Assembly: GCA_022701925.1 (NCBI GenBank)
Contig: JAKONM010000299.1
Span: 1 to 17,275, forward strand
Reading direction: 5' to 3'
DNA from: Microbacteriaceae bacterium
GTDB taxonomy: Bacteria; Actinomycetota; Actinomycetes; Actinomycetales; Microbacteriaceae
DNA length: 17,275 nucleotides
Shown here: positions 7,013-14,156 of the stretch, in pieces
Layout: every line of letters starts with the position of its first letter
Position numbering within the stretch: the first letter of the stretch is position 1
Position numbers and translations under genes: made by a program
Notes under the pieces: model-generated
What the model saw: the letters and a program-made list of their open reading frames with translations, nothing else
The model's database searches: none
What the model was told of the DNA's origin: nothing

Positions 7013-7771
7013 ATGAGGTGGACGATCGTCGAGGTGGCACGGCTCTCCGGCGTGACGTCGAGGACGTTGCGTCACTACGACGCGATCGGGCTGCTGCCAC
7101 CCGCCGGCGTCGGGGCGAACGGGTACCGGGAGTACGGGCGGGACGAGTTGCTGCGGCTGCAGCAGGTCCTCGTGCTGCGGGAGCTCGGACTGCCACTCGG
7201 GCAGATCCGGGAGGTGCTGGATGCGCAACGCGATCGGGTGGCTGCGTTGCGGGAGCATCACGGCCGGCTCGTCGCCGAGCGCGACCGCCTCGCGGCGGTC
7301 GCCGTCACCGTCGCTCGGACCATCGCGGACCTGGAGCACGAGGGGGAGAGCACGACCATGCCCATCGATCGACCGGAGAACCTGTTCGAGGGGTTCGACC
7401 ACAGTCGCTACGCCGAGGAGGCGCGCCGACGCTGGCCCGAGGAGGCCGCTTCCTCCGAGCGTCACGCCTCTGCGCTGTCCGATGAGGAGACGGAGGCGCG
7501 GCAGCGGGAGTGGACTGCGCAGATGGTGCGGATGGCCGGGCTCCGAGCGGCGGGCGCATCGCCGGTGGACGAGCGGGTGCAGGCCGAGGTGCGGGCCGTC
7601 TACGACTGGATAATCTCGATGTGGACGCCCGACGCGGCGGCCGTCAAGGGTCTGGGCGGGATGTACGTCGACGATGCGAGGTTCGCCGCGACCTTCGACC
7701 GGGTCAGTCCGGGGCTCGGCGCGTTCTACCGCGACGCCATGGCCGTGTTCGCCGACGCCCACCTCGGCTGA
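7013..7771 (+). CDS. MerR-family regulator, TipAL-like (drug-sensing)
   Basis: A 252-residue protein. The N-terminal MerR winged helix-turn-helix spans about residues 3-72 (VARLSGVTSRTLRHYDAIGLL, then GYREYGRDELLRLQQ and LGLPLGQIREVL). A coiled-coil dimerisation helix covers about 75-110, and a TipAS-type ligand-binding domain about 120-250 (FDHSRYAEEARRRW, then YDWI, and the end helix FYRDAMAVFADAHL). TipAL in Streptomyces binds thiopeptide antibiotics through the TipAS domain and activates its own promoter; similar sensing here is inference. The ATG at 7013 has GGGGAG at 6997-7002. An internal ribosome binding site and ATG at 7358 could give a free TipAS-like form. Its stop is close to the VC0807 gene, which may be a target. 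Confidence 0.9.
   Translation: MRWTIVEVARLSGVTSRTLRHYDAIGLLPPAGVGANGYREYGRDELLRLQQVLVLRELGLPLGQIREVLDAQRDRVAALREHHGRLVAERDRLAAVAVTVARTIADLEHEGESTTMPIDRPENLFEGFDHSRYAEEARRRWPEEAASSERHASALSDEETEARQREWTAQMVRMAGLRAAGASPVDERVQAEVRAVYDWIISMWTPDAAAVKGLGGMYVDDARFAATFDRVSPGLGAFYRDAMAVFADAHLG
7342..7360 (+). promoter_or_regulatory. Internal ribosome binding site and start for a TipAS-like isoform
   Basis: GGGGGAG at 7342-7348 is followed by 9 nt and an in-frame ATG at 7358-7360, exactly at the junction between the coiled coil and the ligand domain. Translation here would give a 137-residue ligand-binding protein without DNA-binding domain. Streptomyces tipA makes a comparable 144-residue TipAS from an internal start. 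Confidence 0.6.
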
Positions 7772-7837
7772 CGGCCCATGGCACGGACGCAGGCGCAGAG
7801 GGGCGACGAGGGCGATCGGTCTCCGCACGGAGCGGCC

Positions 7838-8491
7838 ATGCGCCCTCGAAGAGCCCGCACTGGCCTGATCCGGGTCCGGCCGCTGCTCACGCTCGGCGCG
7901 GACGTCGTCGTCCCGCTGGCTCCGTACTACGGGTCGCGTCTCGTCGGCGCGAACGCGGTGCAGGCGCTGCTGGCGAGTGCAGGCTTCTCGCTCGTGGTGG
8001 TCGTCGTCGGCCTCGTCCTCCGGCGTCGTCCCGACCGGACGGTGCTCGCGGCACTCGGCCTGGTGATGCTCGGCACCGCGATCGGGCTGATCGTCGACGA
8101 TCCCAGAGCCATGATGGTCAAGGGCAGCTGGCTCACGGCCGTCGTCGGCATCTGGCTGCTCGCGACCCTGTTCACCGATCGCCCGATGCTCTACACGGCG
8201 ACCCTCCGTCTCATGCCGTCGGAGGAAGCCGCGGACTGGCGGAAGCAGTGGGACCGGAGTCCGGCGTTCCGTCGACTGCTGACCGGGATGACCTGCGCCT
8301 TCGCCTCCGCCTTCCTGCTGGACGCCGCGTCACGGGTCGTGATGGCCTACACCCTCGCGCTCGACCTCGTGCCCGTCCTCAGCAACGTCCTCCTCGTCTG
8401 CATGCTGAGCGCCGTCGTCGTGATCGGACGAGCCCGAGCGGCGCGGACCGGGAACGGTCGGCCGGCCCGATCCTCATCGACGGTCCGCTGA
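7838..8491 (+). CDS. VC0807-family multi-pass membrane protein
   Basis: A 217-residue integral membrane protein. It has five or six hydrophobic segments, with the family-like opening LLTLGADVVVPLAPYYGSRLVG, a middle LGLVMLGTAIGLIVDDPRA followed by KGSWLTAVVGIWLLATL, and a C-terminal pair after a charged loop (EEAADWRKQW). I recognise the actinobacterial VC0807 family; its role is unknown and a transporter or envelope function is only a guess. The ATG at 7838 is chosen because GGAG lies 5 nt upstream. An in-frame ATG at 7778, 6 nt after the MerR stop, has no ribosome binding site but cannot be excluded. It is likely in an operon with, and perhaps regulated by, the TipA-like protein. Confidence 0.8.
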   Translation: MRPRRARTGLIRVRPLLTLGADVVVPLAPYYGSRLVGANAVQALLASAGFSLVVVVVGLVLRRRPDRTVLAALGLVMLGTAIGLIVDDPRAMMVKGSWLTAVVGIWLLATLFTDRPMLYTATLRLMPSEEAADWRKQWDRSPAFRRLLTGMTCAFASAFLLDAASRVVMAYTLALDLVPVLSNVLLVCMLSAVVVIGRARAARTGNGRPARSSSTVR

Positions 8492-8556
8492 ACGGGTCCT
8501 CGCGGGGTGCGGCGTGCCCGCATCGTCGACGAGCTCTGTTCCCGGCGGTGCTGTAC

Positions 8557-8630
8557 GGAGGTCGCCGTGCGACGTCGTCGTGCGCTCGCCGCCGCTTCCG
8601 GACGGGGTCGGGGAGGAGCCGAGCGCCTGG
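8557..8630 (+). pseudogene. Remnant of a RibD/DHFR-family gene start
   Basis: GGAGGT at 8557-8562 plus GTG at 8567 look like a gene start. After a 2-nt deletion relative to the intact gene at 9814, the frame from 8571 reads DVVVRSPPLPDGVGEEPSAW. This aligns without gaps to DVVLYSLLSLDGVAEEPSDW of the DHFR-family protein encoded at 9814. The ribosome binding site and start region (GGAGGTCGCCGTGCG) is identical in both. Similarity ends after the Trp codon at 8630. It is a decayed partial duplicate or relic of a related gene. Confidence 0.6.
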
Positions 8631-8683
8631 ACGTGTCGCGCGCCCGGGCCGGCGCCGTCGACATCTCTGACAGGGTCGGCGTC

Positions 8684-9073
8684 ATGACCGACATCGCTCG
8701 AGGCACGTTCGACATCACGATGACTCCGGGCGAGACCGAGCTGGGGGGAGCGGTGAGTCGTTTCGAGCTCGCCAAGACCTTCCAGGGGGACCTCCGCGGA
8801 AGCGGGGTCGGGCTGATGCTCTCCGCCGGGGATCCGCGAGCGGGAGCGGCGGGGTACGTGGCGATGGAGATCGTGCGCGGCCACCTCGGCGGCCGTGAGG
8901 GCGGCTTCGCTCTCCAGCAGTTCGGGACGATGCGAGACGGGGCGGCGGTCCTGCACTACGAGGTGGTGCCCGGCTCGGGGACCGGTCGGCTGACCGGGAT
9001 CACCGGCACCCTGCGCCTCGACGACGACGGGACCCACCGGTACGAGCTCGAGTACGACCTCGACCACCGCTAG
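8684..9073 (+). CDS. DUF3224 family protein
   Basis: A 129-residue soluble beta-rich protein of the usual DUF3224 length. Features seen are the start MTDIARGTFDITMTPGE, the KTFQGDLRGSGVGLML strand pair, YVAMEIVRGHLGGREGGFALQQFG in the middle, and the C-terminal GTGRLTGITGTLRL. Structural members of the family form a small barrel; the biochemical role is unknown. The ATG at 8684 is chosen because the upstream in-frame GTG at 8567 belongs to the DHFR-family remnant and the sequence between is Arg/Ala rich. The ribosome binding site is weak (AGGG, 8 nt before the ATG). Confidence 0.85.
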   Translation: MTDIARGTFDITMTPGETELGGAVSRFELAKTFQGDLRGSGVGLMLSAGDPRAGAAGYVAMEIVRGHLGGREGGFALQQFGTMRDGAAVLHYEVVPGSGTGRLTGITGTLRLDDDGTHRYELEYDLDHR

Positions 9074-9138
9074 CCCGCAGCCCTCGTAGGCAGGCGGGGT
9101 CCGTGCAGCCGTCTCTGCCCGACCGCACCCGGAGCTGC

Positions 9139-9163
9139 GGACCGGAGGAGGTCCTCCTGGTCC
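9139..9163. terminator. Bidirectional terminator hairpin
   Basis: GGACC and GGAGGA (9139-9149) pair with TCCTCC and GGTCC (9152-9163), with one bulged T at 9158. This gives an 11-bp stem with a very tight loop. It sits between the convergent DUF3224 and ABM-like genes. Confidence 0.5.
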
Positions 9164-9225
9164 TCGGCGGCTGAGTTCGACGGTCTCAGCAGCCGCGAGC
9201 ACGGGCTGCGCGTGCGGGTGTCGAG

Positions 9226-9507
9226 TCAGCGGACGGCACCCCGCACGGTCCGGACGGGCTTGCGGTCCCACTCGCTGAAGGGGTCGGCGCCGACCTCGGC
9301 CATGAGCGCCGGCGACGCCGCGTCCGCGGCAGCCTCCGACACCCGCACCGCCACACCGACGAGCTCTTCGCCGCTGCCGTCCACGATGCCGGTCCAGACC
9401 GAACCGGGTTGCCGTCGCGCCACCGAGCTGTAGCGCTGCATCGAGTCGAGGACGGCATCCCGGAACTCGGGCTCGGGCGAATGGACGGACACGACGGCGC
9501 AGGCCAT
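9226..9507 (-). CDS. Small ABM-like (antibiotic biosynthesis monooxygenase) domain protein
   Basis: A 93-residue protein with the layout of a dimeric alpha/beta-barrel ABM domain. A first strand (CAVVSVHSPEP) is followed by a helix (FRDAVLDSMQRYSSVARRQPGS), a strand (VWTGIVDGSGEELVGVAVRVS), a helix (EAAADAASPALMAEVG), and a last strand (VRTVRGAVR). The RRQPGS turn followed by a TG strand is typical. Such proteins may be quinol or haem-degrading monooxygenases, or have no known activity; no catalytic residue can be assigned here. The ATG at 9507 has no clear ribosome binding site. It is convergent with DUF3224 and divergent from the DHFR-family gene. Confidence 0.6.
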   Translation of the reverse strand: MACAVVSVHSPEPEFRDAVLDSMQRYSSVARRQPGSVWTGIVDGSGEELVGVAVRVSEAAADAASPALMAEVGADPFSEWDRKPVRTVRGAVR

Positions 9508-9813
9508 GGGACGAGTGCAGCCCGTTCACCGCACGAGCGCCACCCGGCTCCAAGTTCGACTCGACGCGTCTGCGCAGCGCCGCGGGGCATGGGTGCGGGT
9601 CCAGGACGCGCTGTGAGCCGTCCGTCGAGCAGCGACAGGCCCTCGTGGGACCACGGCGTGTGCGGGGTCGACCGCGGAGGTCCGCGGTTCCCGTGGGCTC
9701 GATCCCGCACCTGGTGCAGCACGGTTGATCATCGGTGCGGCCGGTGCTGGGATGTGCTCGTCGTCCAGGGGCGTCGGCGGCCCGTCACGTTGAGCAGTTC
9801 GGAGGAGGTCGCC
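9508..9813. other. 306-bp intergenic region between divergent genes
   Basis: No frame looks coding. It carries the perfect palindrome at 9671-9688 and a weak candidate promoter for the DHFR-family gene (TTGATC at 9725-9730, 17 nt, TGGGAT at 9748-9753). Nothing else is recognised. Confidence 0.5.
9671..9688. promoter_or_regulatory. Perfect 8-bp-arm palindrome, operator candidate
   Basis: ACCGCGGA (9671-9678), GG, TCCGCGGT (9681-9688). It lies 126 bp upstream of the DHFR-family start and 164 bp upstream of the ABM-like start on the other strand. The size fits a dimeric repressor site, although GC-rich palindromes arise easily here. Confidence 0.4.
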
Positions 9814-10413
9814 GTGCGCGATGTGGTGCTCTACTCCCTGCTGTCCCTCGACGGCGTCGCCGAGGAGCCGAGCGACTGGATGTTCGAGGTGGACGAGGAG
9901 GTCTTCGCCGGTCTCGCCGATGTGATCGCCCAGCAGGACGACGTCCTGCTGGGCCGCGGCACGTACGACTACTGGGTCGACTACTGGCCGACCAGTGAGG
10001 TCCAGCCGTTCGCGGACTTCATCAACTCGACGAGGAAGCACGTCTTCACCTCGACCGCACTCACTCGGCCTTGGGCCAACGCGAGGATCGCTGACGCGAC
10101 ACCGGCCGACTACGTGACCGAGCTCCGTGGCTCACCGGGCGGCGACATCGGCGTCCACGGGAGCATCTCCCTCGCTCAGGAACTGCTTCGCGCTGACCTG
10201 ATCGACCGTCTGGAGCTCGTCGTCGCGCCTGCGATCGCAGCGAGCGGTGCACGACTCCTCACAGCAGGGCTCTCACCGCAGCGCTTCGCACTGCGGAGAG
10301 CGAGCGGCACCAGAACGGGCAGCGTTCTTCTCAGCTATCGCCGCAGAGCGCACCGGTCCGACGAGGACGCCCGCACGCTGCAGGATCCCGACGCCGCACG
10401 CCCGGAGCAGTGA
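9814..10413 (+). CDS. RibD C-terminal/DHFR-like family reductase
   Basis: A 199-residue protein of the dihydrofolate reductase-like fold (RibD_C family). It opens with VVLYSLLSLDGVAEEPSDW, the usual first strand and substrate loop. Next come DDVLLGRGTYDYWVDYWP (cofactor-binding strand and helix), KHVFTSTAL, and GGDIGVHGSISLAQELL, which contains the glycine-rich NADPH loop. It ends with the RLELVVAPAIAASGARLL strand. It should bind NADPH and reduce an unknown substrate; it is unlikely to be the housekeeping FolA or RibD. The GTG at 9814 has a strong GGAGGAGG 5 nt upstream. The last 25 residues are charged and disordered. A decayed relative of its 5' end lies at 8557-8630. Confidence 0.88.
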   Translation: MRDVVLYSLLSLDGVAEEPSDWMFEVDEEVFAGLADVIAQQDDVLLGRGTYDYWVDYWPTSEVQPFADFINSTRKHVFTSTALTRPWANARIADATPADYVTELRGSPGGDIGVHGSISLAQELLRADLIDRLELVVAPAIAASGARLLTAGLSPQRFALRRASGTRTGSVLLSYRRRAHRSDEDARTLQDPDAARPEQ

Positions 10414-10423
10414 GACCCGGTGA

Positions 10424-11017
10424 TCAGAGGAGCCGGGCGGCGGACAGGAGCGCGCGCTTCAGGTCGCGTCCATCCGTGCCGGGTTGCAGTGCGAGACGGA
10501 CCGCGTACCCGAAGGACAGCGTGATCAGGCTCTGGGCGGCCTCGTCCGCCTTGGCCGCAGCGATCTGATCGTCTCCGACGTCGGCCTCGCGGGCCCAGGG
10601 GAGCAGTGCGGCTGTGAGGAGTCGGCGGAGGTGGCCGAGGTTCTCATCGGCGACGGCGGTCAGCTCAGGGTCTTTCGACATCTCGCCCCACACCTGCACG
10701 AGCACGCTTGTCTGCGAACGATCGGCCGACGGGCCCTGTAGCAGCCGGTCGAGCAGTGCCTCCGGTGTCGATGGCGTGCTGCCAGCCGTCGGGTCGAAGA
10801 GCGCGAACCGATCGGTGAGGGCACTCGCCATCACCTGCCGGAGCAGGTCCGCCTTGCTGGCGTAGTGCGAGTAGATCGCGCCGGAGGAGAGCCCGGACTC
10901 CTTCACGATGTCGGCCATCGAGGTGCCGCTGATGCCGTCGCGTGCGAAGCAGCGCAGCGCCGCCGCGGTGATCCGGCGGCGTCGTTCATCACGGGTGGCA
11001 TCACGGAGCCGAGGCAC
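10424..11017 (-). CDS. TetR/AcrR-family transcriptional regulator
   Basis: A 197-residue TetR regulator. The N-terminal domain reads ERRRRITAAALRCFARDGISGTSM, then the HTH ADIVKESGLSSGAIYSHYASKADLL at about residues 34-58. The C-terminal domain (VLVQVWGEMSKDPELTAVADENL) is of a TetR_C type seen in actinobacterial efflux or oxygenase regulators. The GTG at 11017 has no ribosome binding site; instead TATGTT at 11029-11024 on the same strand places the transcription start at or next to the GTG, so the mRNA is probably leaderless. It is divergent from the FAD monooxygenase gene and probably represses it. It is convergent with the DHFR-family gene, only 10 nt apart. Confidence 0.9.
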   Translation of the reverse strand: MPRLRDATRDERRRRITAAALRCFARDGISGTSMADIVKESGLSSGAIYSHYASKADLLRQVMASALTDRFALFDPTAGSTPSTPEALLDRLLQGPSADRSQTSVLVQVWGEMSKDPELTAVADENLGHLRRLLTAALLPWAREADVGDDQIAAAKADEAAQSLITLSFGYAVRLALQPGTDGRDLKRALLSAARLL

Positions 11018-11019
11018 AC

Positions 11020-11056
11020 AAACAACATACTCGTCCTGCTAGTGTCCTAAACAACA
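11020..11056. repeat. 8-bp direct repeats AAACAACA, regulator-site candidates
   Basis: AAACAACA occurs at 11020-11027 and again at 11049-11056, in the AT-richest part of the gap between the divergent TetR and monooxygenase genes. The copies overlap the -10 and -35 regions of the TetR promoter, so they could be binding sites for the TetR protein. Confidence 0.35.
11024..11054 (-). promoter_or_regulatory. Promoter of the second TetR gene, leaderless
   Basis: TTGTTT (11054-11049) and TATGTT (11029-11024) read on the minus strand with a 19-nt spacer, longer than ideal. The -10 ends 6 nt before the GTG start codon, so transcription would begin at about the first base of the codon. Confidence 0.5.
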
Positions 11057-11146
11057 CGACTGCTCCGTTTGCGTCGTCCTTCCTCCGCTCCGGCTCCGGC
11101 TGCGCGGCCCCGGGGGCGACGGCTGCGGTCCGACGAGGAGGACGAC

Positions 11147-12366
11147 ATGGCATCACCATCAGCACACCGAGCGATCGTGTCCGGCGCGAGCATCGCGGGG
11201 CTCTCGACCGCGTTCTGGCTGCAGCGAGCCGGATGGGAGGTGACCGTCCTCGAGCGGGCGCCGGGCTTCCGCGACGGCGGGCAGAACGTCGACGTCCGCG
11301 GTCTGGCCAGGGACGTGCTGCAGCGGATGGGCCTCTTCGACGCGGTGAAGGCCACGAACACCACCGAGAACGCCACCGTCGTGGTCGACGCGGCCGGCCG
11401 AGTGCGCGCCACCCTGCCCACCGACGGCCCGGAGGGAGCCACCGCCGAGCTCGAGGTGCTGCGCGGGGACCTCGCCCGCATCATCCTGGACGCCGTTCCC
11501 GACGGGGTCGAGCTGGTCTACGGCGACCCGATCGCGCAGGTGACCGAGCACGACGCCGGCGTGACGGTCGGGACGTCGTCGGGCAGGACGCTCGAGGTCG
11601 ATCTGCTGGTGGTCGCCGAAGGTGCCCGCTCGCGCACCCGAGGTCTCGTCTTCAGGCCGGACGAGGTGCACCGAGGAACCTGGACGTCACGATGGTGGTC
11701 GGCACGATCCCGCGCACGGCCGAGGACGACTCGACGTGGCGCTGGTACAACGCCATCGGCGGTCGCTCCGTCCACCTGCGCCCGGACAACCACGGCACGA
11801 CCCGCGCGATCCTGGCCTACTCGCCCGGCGAGGACCTGCTCCACCTCGACCGTCGAGACGCCCTCGCCCATGTGCGCGCCCGCTACGCCGACGTCGGCTG
11901 GCAGGCGCCCCGCGTCCTCGATGCGTTCGAGCGGTCCGAGGACCTCTACGTCGACCAGCTCACCCAGATCCGCGTCGACACCTGGAGCCGCGGCCGGGTG
12001 GTCCTCGTCGGCGACGCCGCATGGTGCGTGACCCTGATGGGCGGAGGCGGGGCGTCCCTGGCCCTCATCGGCGGCTACATGCTCGCCGCCCAACTGAACG
12101 GGACGACCCCGGCGGGGATCGGTGCGGCACTCGCGGCGTACGAGGCATCGATGCGGCCGCTCGTGGGCCGGGTGCAGCGCACCCCGCGCGCACTGGTGCA
12201 CTTCGCGTACCCCCGCAGCCGGGCCGGCCTGATCCTGCGCAGCATCGCCGACCGACTGGTCACCCAGTCCCTGCTCCGCGTCCTCGTCCAGCGCCTCCAT
12301 CAGACCAAGGACGACGGCGGGCGCCTCCCCGAGTGGACCACCGCCACCCCGGCCGCCCGCACCTGA
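11147..12366 (+). pseudogene. FAD-dependent monooxygenase, frameshifted
   Basis: The gene has a strong AGGAGG at 11136-11141 and an ATG at 11147. The first 175 codons show the FAD Rossmann motif GASIAG (residues 13-18), LERAPGFRDGGQNVDVRG and the conserved GARSRTRGLVF. Near 11672-11674 the frame must move by -1: the continuation in the other frame reads NLDVTMVVGTIPRTAEDD and WRWYN, and goes on to the second FAD motif VVLVGDAAW with GGGGASLALIGGYMLAAQL and the normal C-terminus, ending at 12366. Adding one base after CACCG restores H-R-R-N-L-D. There is no slippery heptamer, so this is a natural mutation or a sequence error. The intact protein would be a roughly 407-residue PHBH-like hydroxylase, the likely target of the divergent TetR. 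Confidence 0.85.
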
Positions 12367-12412
12367 TCTGCATCGCTTCAGGCCCAGCACGGTCTGCCCG
12401 CGATGCTCGCCG

Positions 12413-12434
12413 TCGACGGCGGGAACGCCGTCGA
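12413..12434 (+). terminator. Perfect 9-bp hairpin with GGAA tetraloop
   Basis: TCGACGGCG (12413-12421), loop GGAA (a GNRA tetraloop), CGCCGTCGA (12426-12434). It lies 47 nt after the monooxygenase stop. No U-tract follows, but it is the most stable simple hairpin in the gap and is the likely transcript end. Confidence 0.55.
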
Positions 12435-12505
12435 GCAGACGACCGCCGCCGACCAGCGCGGCAGGACCGGCGCTCGAGGCGAGATTCGCGGGAGAGGATG
12501 GACCC

Positions 12506-12823
12506 GTGGAGCCCCCGACTCGACGCGCGCAGGGGCCGCGCGTCCTCCGCGTGTTCTTCGACCACTGCCATCAGTGGCCGCTGTGGGAGTCGGGTACGGA
12601 GCAGTACGCGATGGAGCCCTCGGACTACGGCTTCTCGGACGAGCTGACCGAGCTGCTCCGCCGGTGGCACGCAGCGTGGGAGTCGCTCGTGGACTTCGAC
12701 GTCGGGCAGCCCGCCGCCGCGGCCGCCCAGCAGGATCACGACGAGCTGCGATCCCTGAGGCGTCAAGCCATCGCGGTGATCAGTTGTGAAGTGCCGGCGG
12801 ACGTCGAGGTGAGGGCCGGGTAG
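12506..12823 (+). CDS. Small conserved-looking hypothetical protein
   Basis: A 105-residue soluble protein that I cannot assign to a family. A beta strand (RVLRVFFDHCHQWPLWE) is followed by a loop with SDYGFSDELTELLRRW, a helix with WHAAWESLVDFDVGQP, and an Ala-rich helical tail. The pattern of W/F-rich strand, 'P-D-G-LS-L-L-W' loop and W-x(3)-W helix recalls small actinobacterial proteins of unknown function. The GTG at 12506 has GGAGAGG at 12491-12497 with an 8-nt spacer, supporting real translation. There is no membrane segment or signal. It stands alone between the monooxygenase relic and the convergent exchanger gene. Confidence 0.65.
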   Translation: MEPPTRRAQGPRVLRVFFDHCHQWPLWESGTEQYAMEPSDYGFSDELTELLRRWHAAWESLVDFDVGQPAAAAAQQDHDELRSLRRQAIAVISCEVPADVEVRAG

Positions 12824-12964
12824 GGCGTCCTACGAGCAGGGGAGCGGGACGTCTCGCGAGCGAGTGGTTGAGACGCTGACGTCGGGCCCGTGTGGCGCCG
12901 ATCGCGGATCCGGTGCGGCGGTGCTCCTCGCAGCACTGGGTGGGAGTGAGCAGCCACGTCCGGG

Positions 12965-12985
12965 GGGCCGAGGTGGGCTCGGTCC
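12965..12985. terminator. Hairpin between convergent genes
   Basis: GGGCCGAG (12965-12972) and CTCGGTCC (12978-12985) form an 8-bp stem with one G-U pair and a 5-nt loop. It lies between the hypothetical gene and the convergent exchanger gene and may stop both transcripts. A weaker stem, GTGCT/AGCAC, is at 12921-12936. Confidence 0.4.
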
Positions 12986-13016
12986 GTGCTGAGTGCACGG
13001 CTCGATCTACGGGTGG

Positions 13017-14087
13017 TCAGTTCGCGATGCCGAAGAGTCCGGCGACGCCGACGAGGTAGAGCACGAGGACTGCCAGGGAGTCGATGCCCATGCCGAGGAT
13101 CCGCTTCTCGGGGCGGAAGAGGAGCCCGGTGGCGTAGATGAGGGAGAGCAGGATCGCGATGGCGGTGAGGTAGATGTCGCTGGCCTTCGCGACGGGGAGG
13201 ACCGCTGTGCCGGAGATGAGTCCGGCGAGCAGGAACAGGGTCGGGAGGAAGGCGTTGCCGCCGAAGATGTCGCTGATGGCGAGGTTCTCGTCGCCTTGCT
13301 TGACCGCTTGCAGGCCGGTGGAGATCTCGGGGAGCGAGGTGGCGAGGGCGAGGACGGTGGCGCCGAAGAGGACGCCGGAGAGTCCGACCTGGGATGCGGC
13401 GGCGGAGCCGCTCTGCTCCGCCGCGTACCCGGCGACGAGGGTGAGCAGCGCGGCGATGATGAAGACGACCACGGTGCGACCGGTAGAGGGGCTGTTCTTG
13501 TTCGGGGCGCTGGTGCGTCGGTTGCGGTGGCCGCTGGGGTGCTGCGTGGTGTCGGGTGCGGCGCCGTTCTCGTGCCAGGGCAGGTGCTTGCCGGCGCGGC
13601 GGACGAGGAGCAGGCCGACGATCCAGAGCACGACGATGAGCAGCGCTTGCGGTGTGATCCGGAGGAGGTCTGCCTGCTCGGGCAGCTGGGTGCCGGCGAC
13701 GACGACCGCGAGGATCGCGGCGACGGTGATCGCCTCGATGACGAGCACGAGGGAGGCGGCGCGGTAGGTGATCGGCGGGGCACCGTGCTTGCGCTTCCCG
13801 AAGACGTCGAGCACGACGATGACCACGGTCTGCAGGGCGATGCCGCCGAGGATGTTGCCGACGGCGACCTCGATCCGACCGCTGGCCGCGGCGGTGACGG
13901 TGATGGCGATCTCGGGCAGGTTCGTGGCGACGGCGAGCACGATCAGACCGCCGAGGGCGTTGCCGAGGTGCAGCTTGTCGTCGAGCGCGTCGGTGGTCTT
14001 CGACAGCTGGATGCCGGCGAACCAGATCACGGCGCCTGAGGCGACGAAGATCGCCAGCAGCACCGGCAGTGGAAGGTGCGTCATCAC
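13017..14087 (-). CDS. Sodium/calcium exchanger family (CaCA) membrane protein
   Basis: A 356-residue cation exchanger with two halves of about five helices. The first alpha-repeat, residues 46-84, has ATNLPEIAITVTAAASG then VAVGNILGG (Glu59, Asn78). The second, residues 240-280, has LATSLPEISTGLQAV then LAISDIFGGNAF (Glu254, Asp273, Asn278). The two halves are joined by a hydrophilic loop at about 163-205 rich in His, Pro, Asn and Ser. The Ser-Asn pair usually ending the first repeat (GSN) is replaced by GGI, so ion preference (Na+/Ca2+, H+/Ca2+ or other) cannot be read. The start is GTG at 14087 or ATG at 14084; no clear ribosome binding site. It lies 69 nt behind the response-regulator gene on the same strand and could be co-transcribed. 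Confidence 0.88.
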   Translation of the reverse strand: MMTHLPLPVLLAIFVASGAVIWFAGIQLSKTTDALDDKLHLGNALGGLIVLAVATNLPEIAITVTAAASGRIEVAVGNILGGIALQTVVIVVLDVFGKRKHGAPPITYRAASLVLVIEAITVAAILAVVVAGTQLPEQADLLRITPQALLIVVLWIVGLLLVRRAGKHLPWHENGAAPDTTQHPSGHRNRRTSAPNKNSPSTGRTVVVFIIAALLTLVAGYAAEQSGSAAASQVGLSGVLFGATVLALATSLPEISTGLQAVKQGDENLAISDIFGGNAFLPTLFLLAGLISGTAVLPVAKASDIYLTAIAILLSLIYATGLLFRPEKRILGMGIDSLAVLVLYLVGVAGLFGIAN

Positions 14088-14156
14088 GACGTCAGTGAAC
14101 TCGCAGTGGACCTGATCGTCTGCTGCCAGCCGTCGACGTCGGTCGTCGTCGTTCGG

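Noticed and set aside
8567..8683. GTG at 8567 with a strong ribosome binding site as the start of DUF3224
   Set aside because: The block is the relic start of a DHFR-family gene. The extension is Arg/Ala rich and foreign to DUF3224, and ATG 8684 gives the normal length.
9688..9716. A tRNA T-arm-like stretch
   Set aside because: The loop length and stem do not fit a T-arm, and no anticodon or acceptor stem can be folded around it.
11665..11690. Programmed -1 frameshifting in the monooxygenase gene
   Set aside because: There is no X XXY YYZ slippery sequence and no clear downstream pseudoknot, and family members are single-frame.
12403..12440. A possible SDR relic (LAVDGGNAV, with a 19-nt match to the end of the first SDR gene)
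   Set aside because: The shared 19 nt are part of a CGGCG-GGAA-CGCCG hairpin that explains the match. No other SDR motif is nearby.
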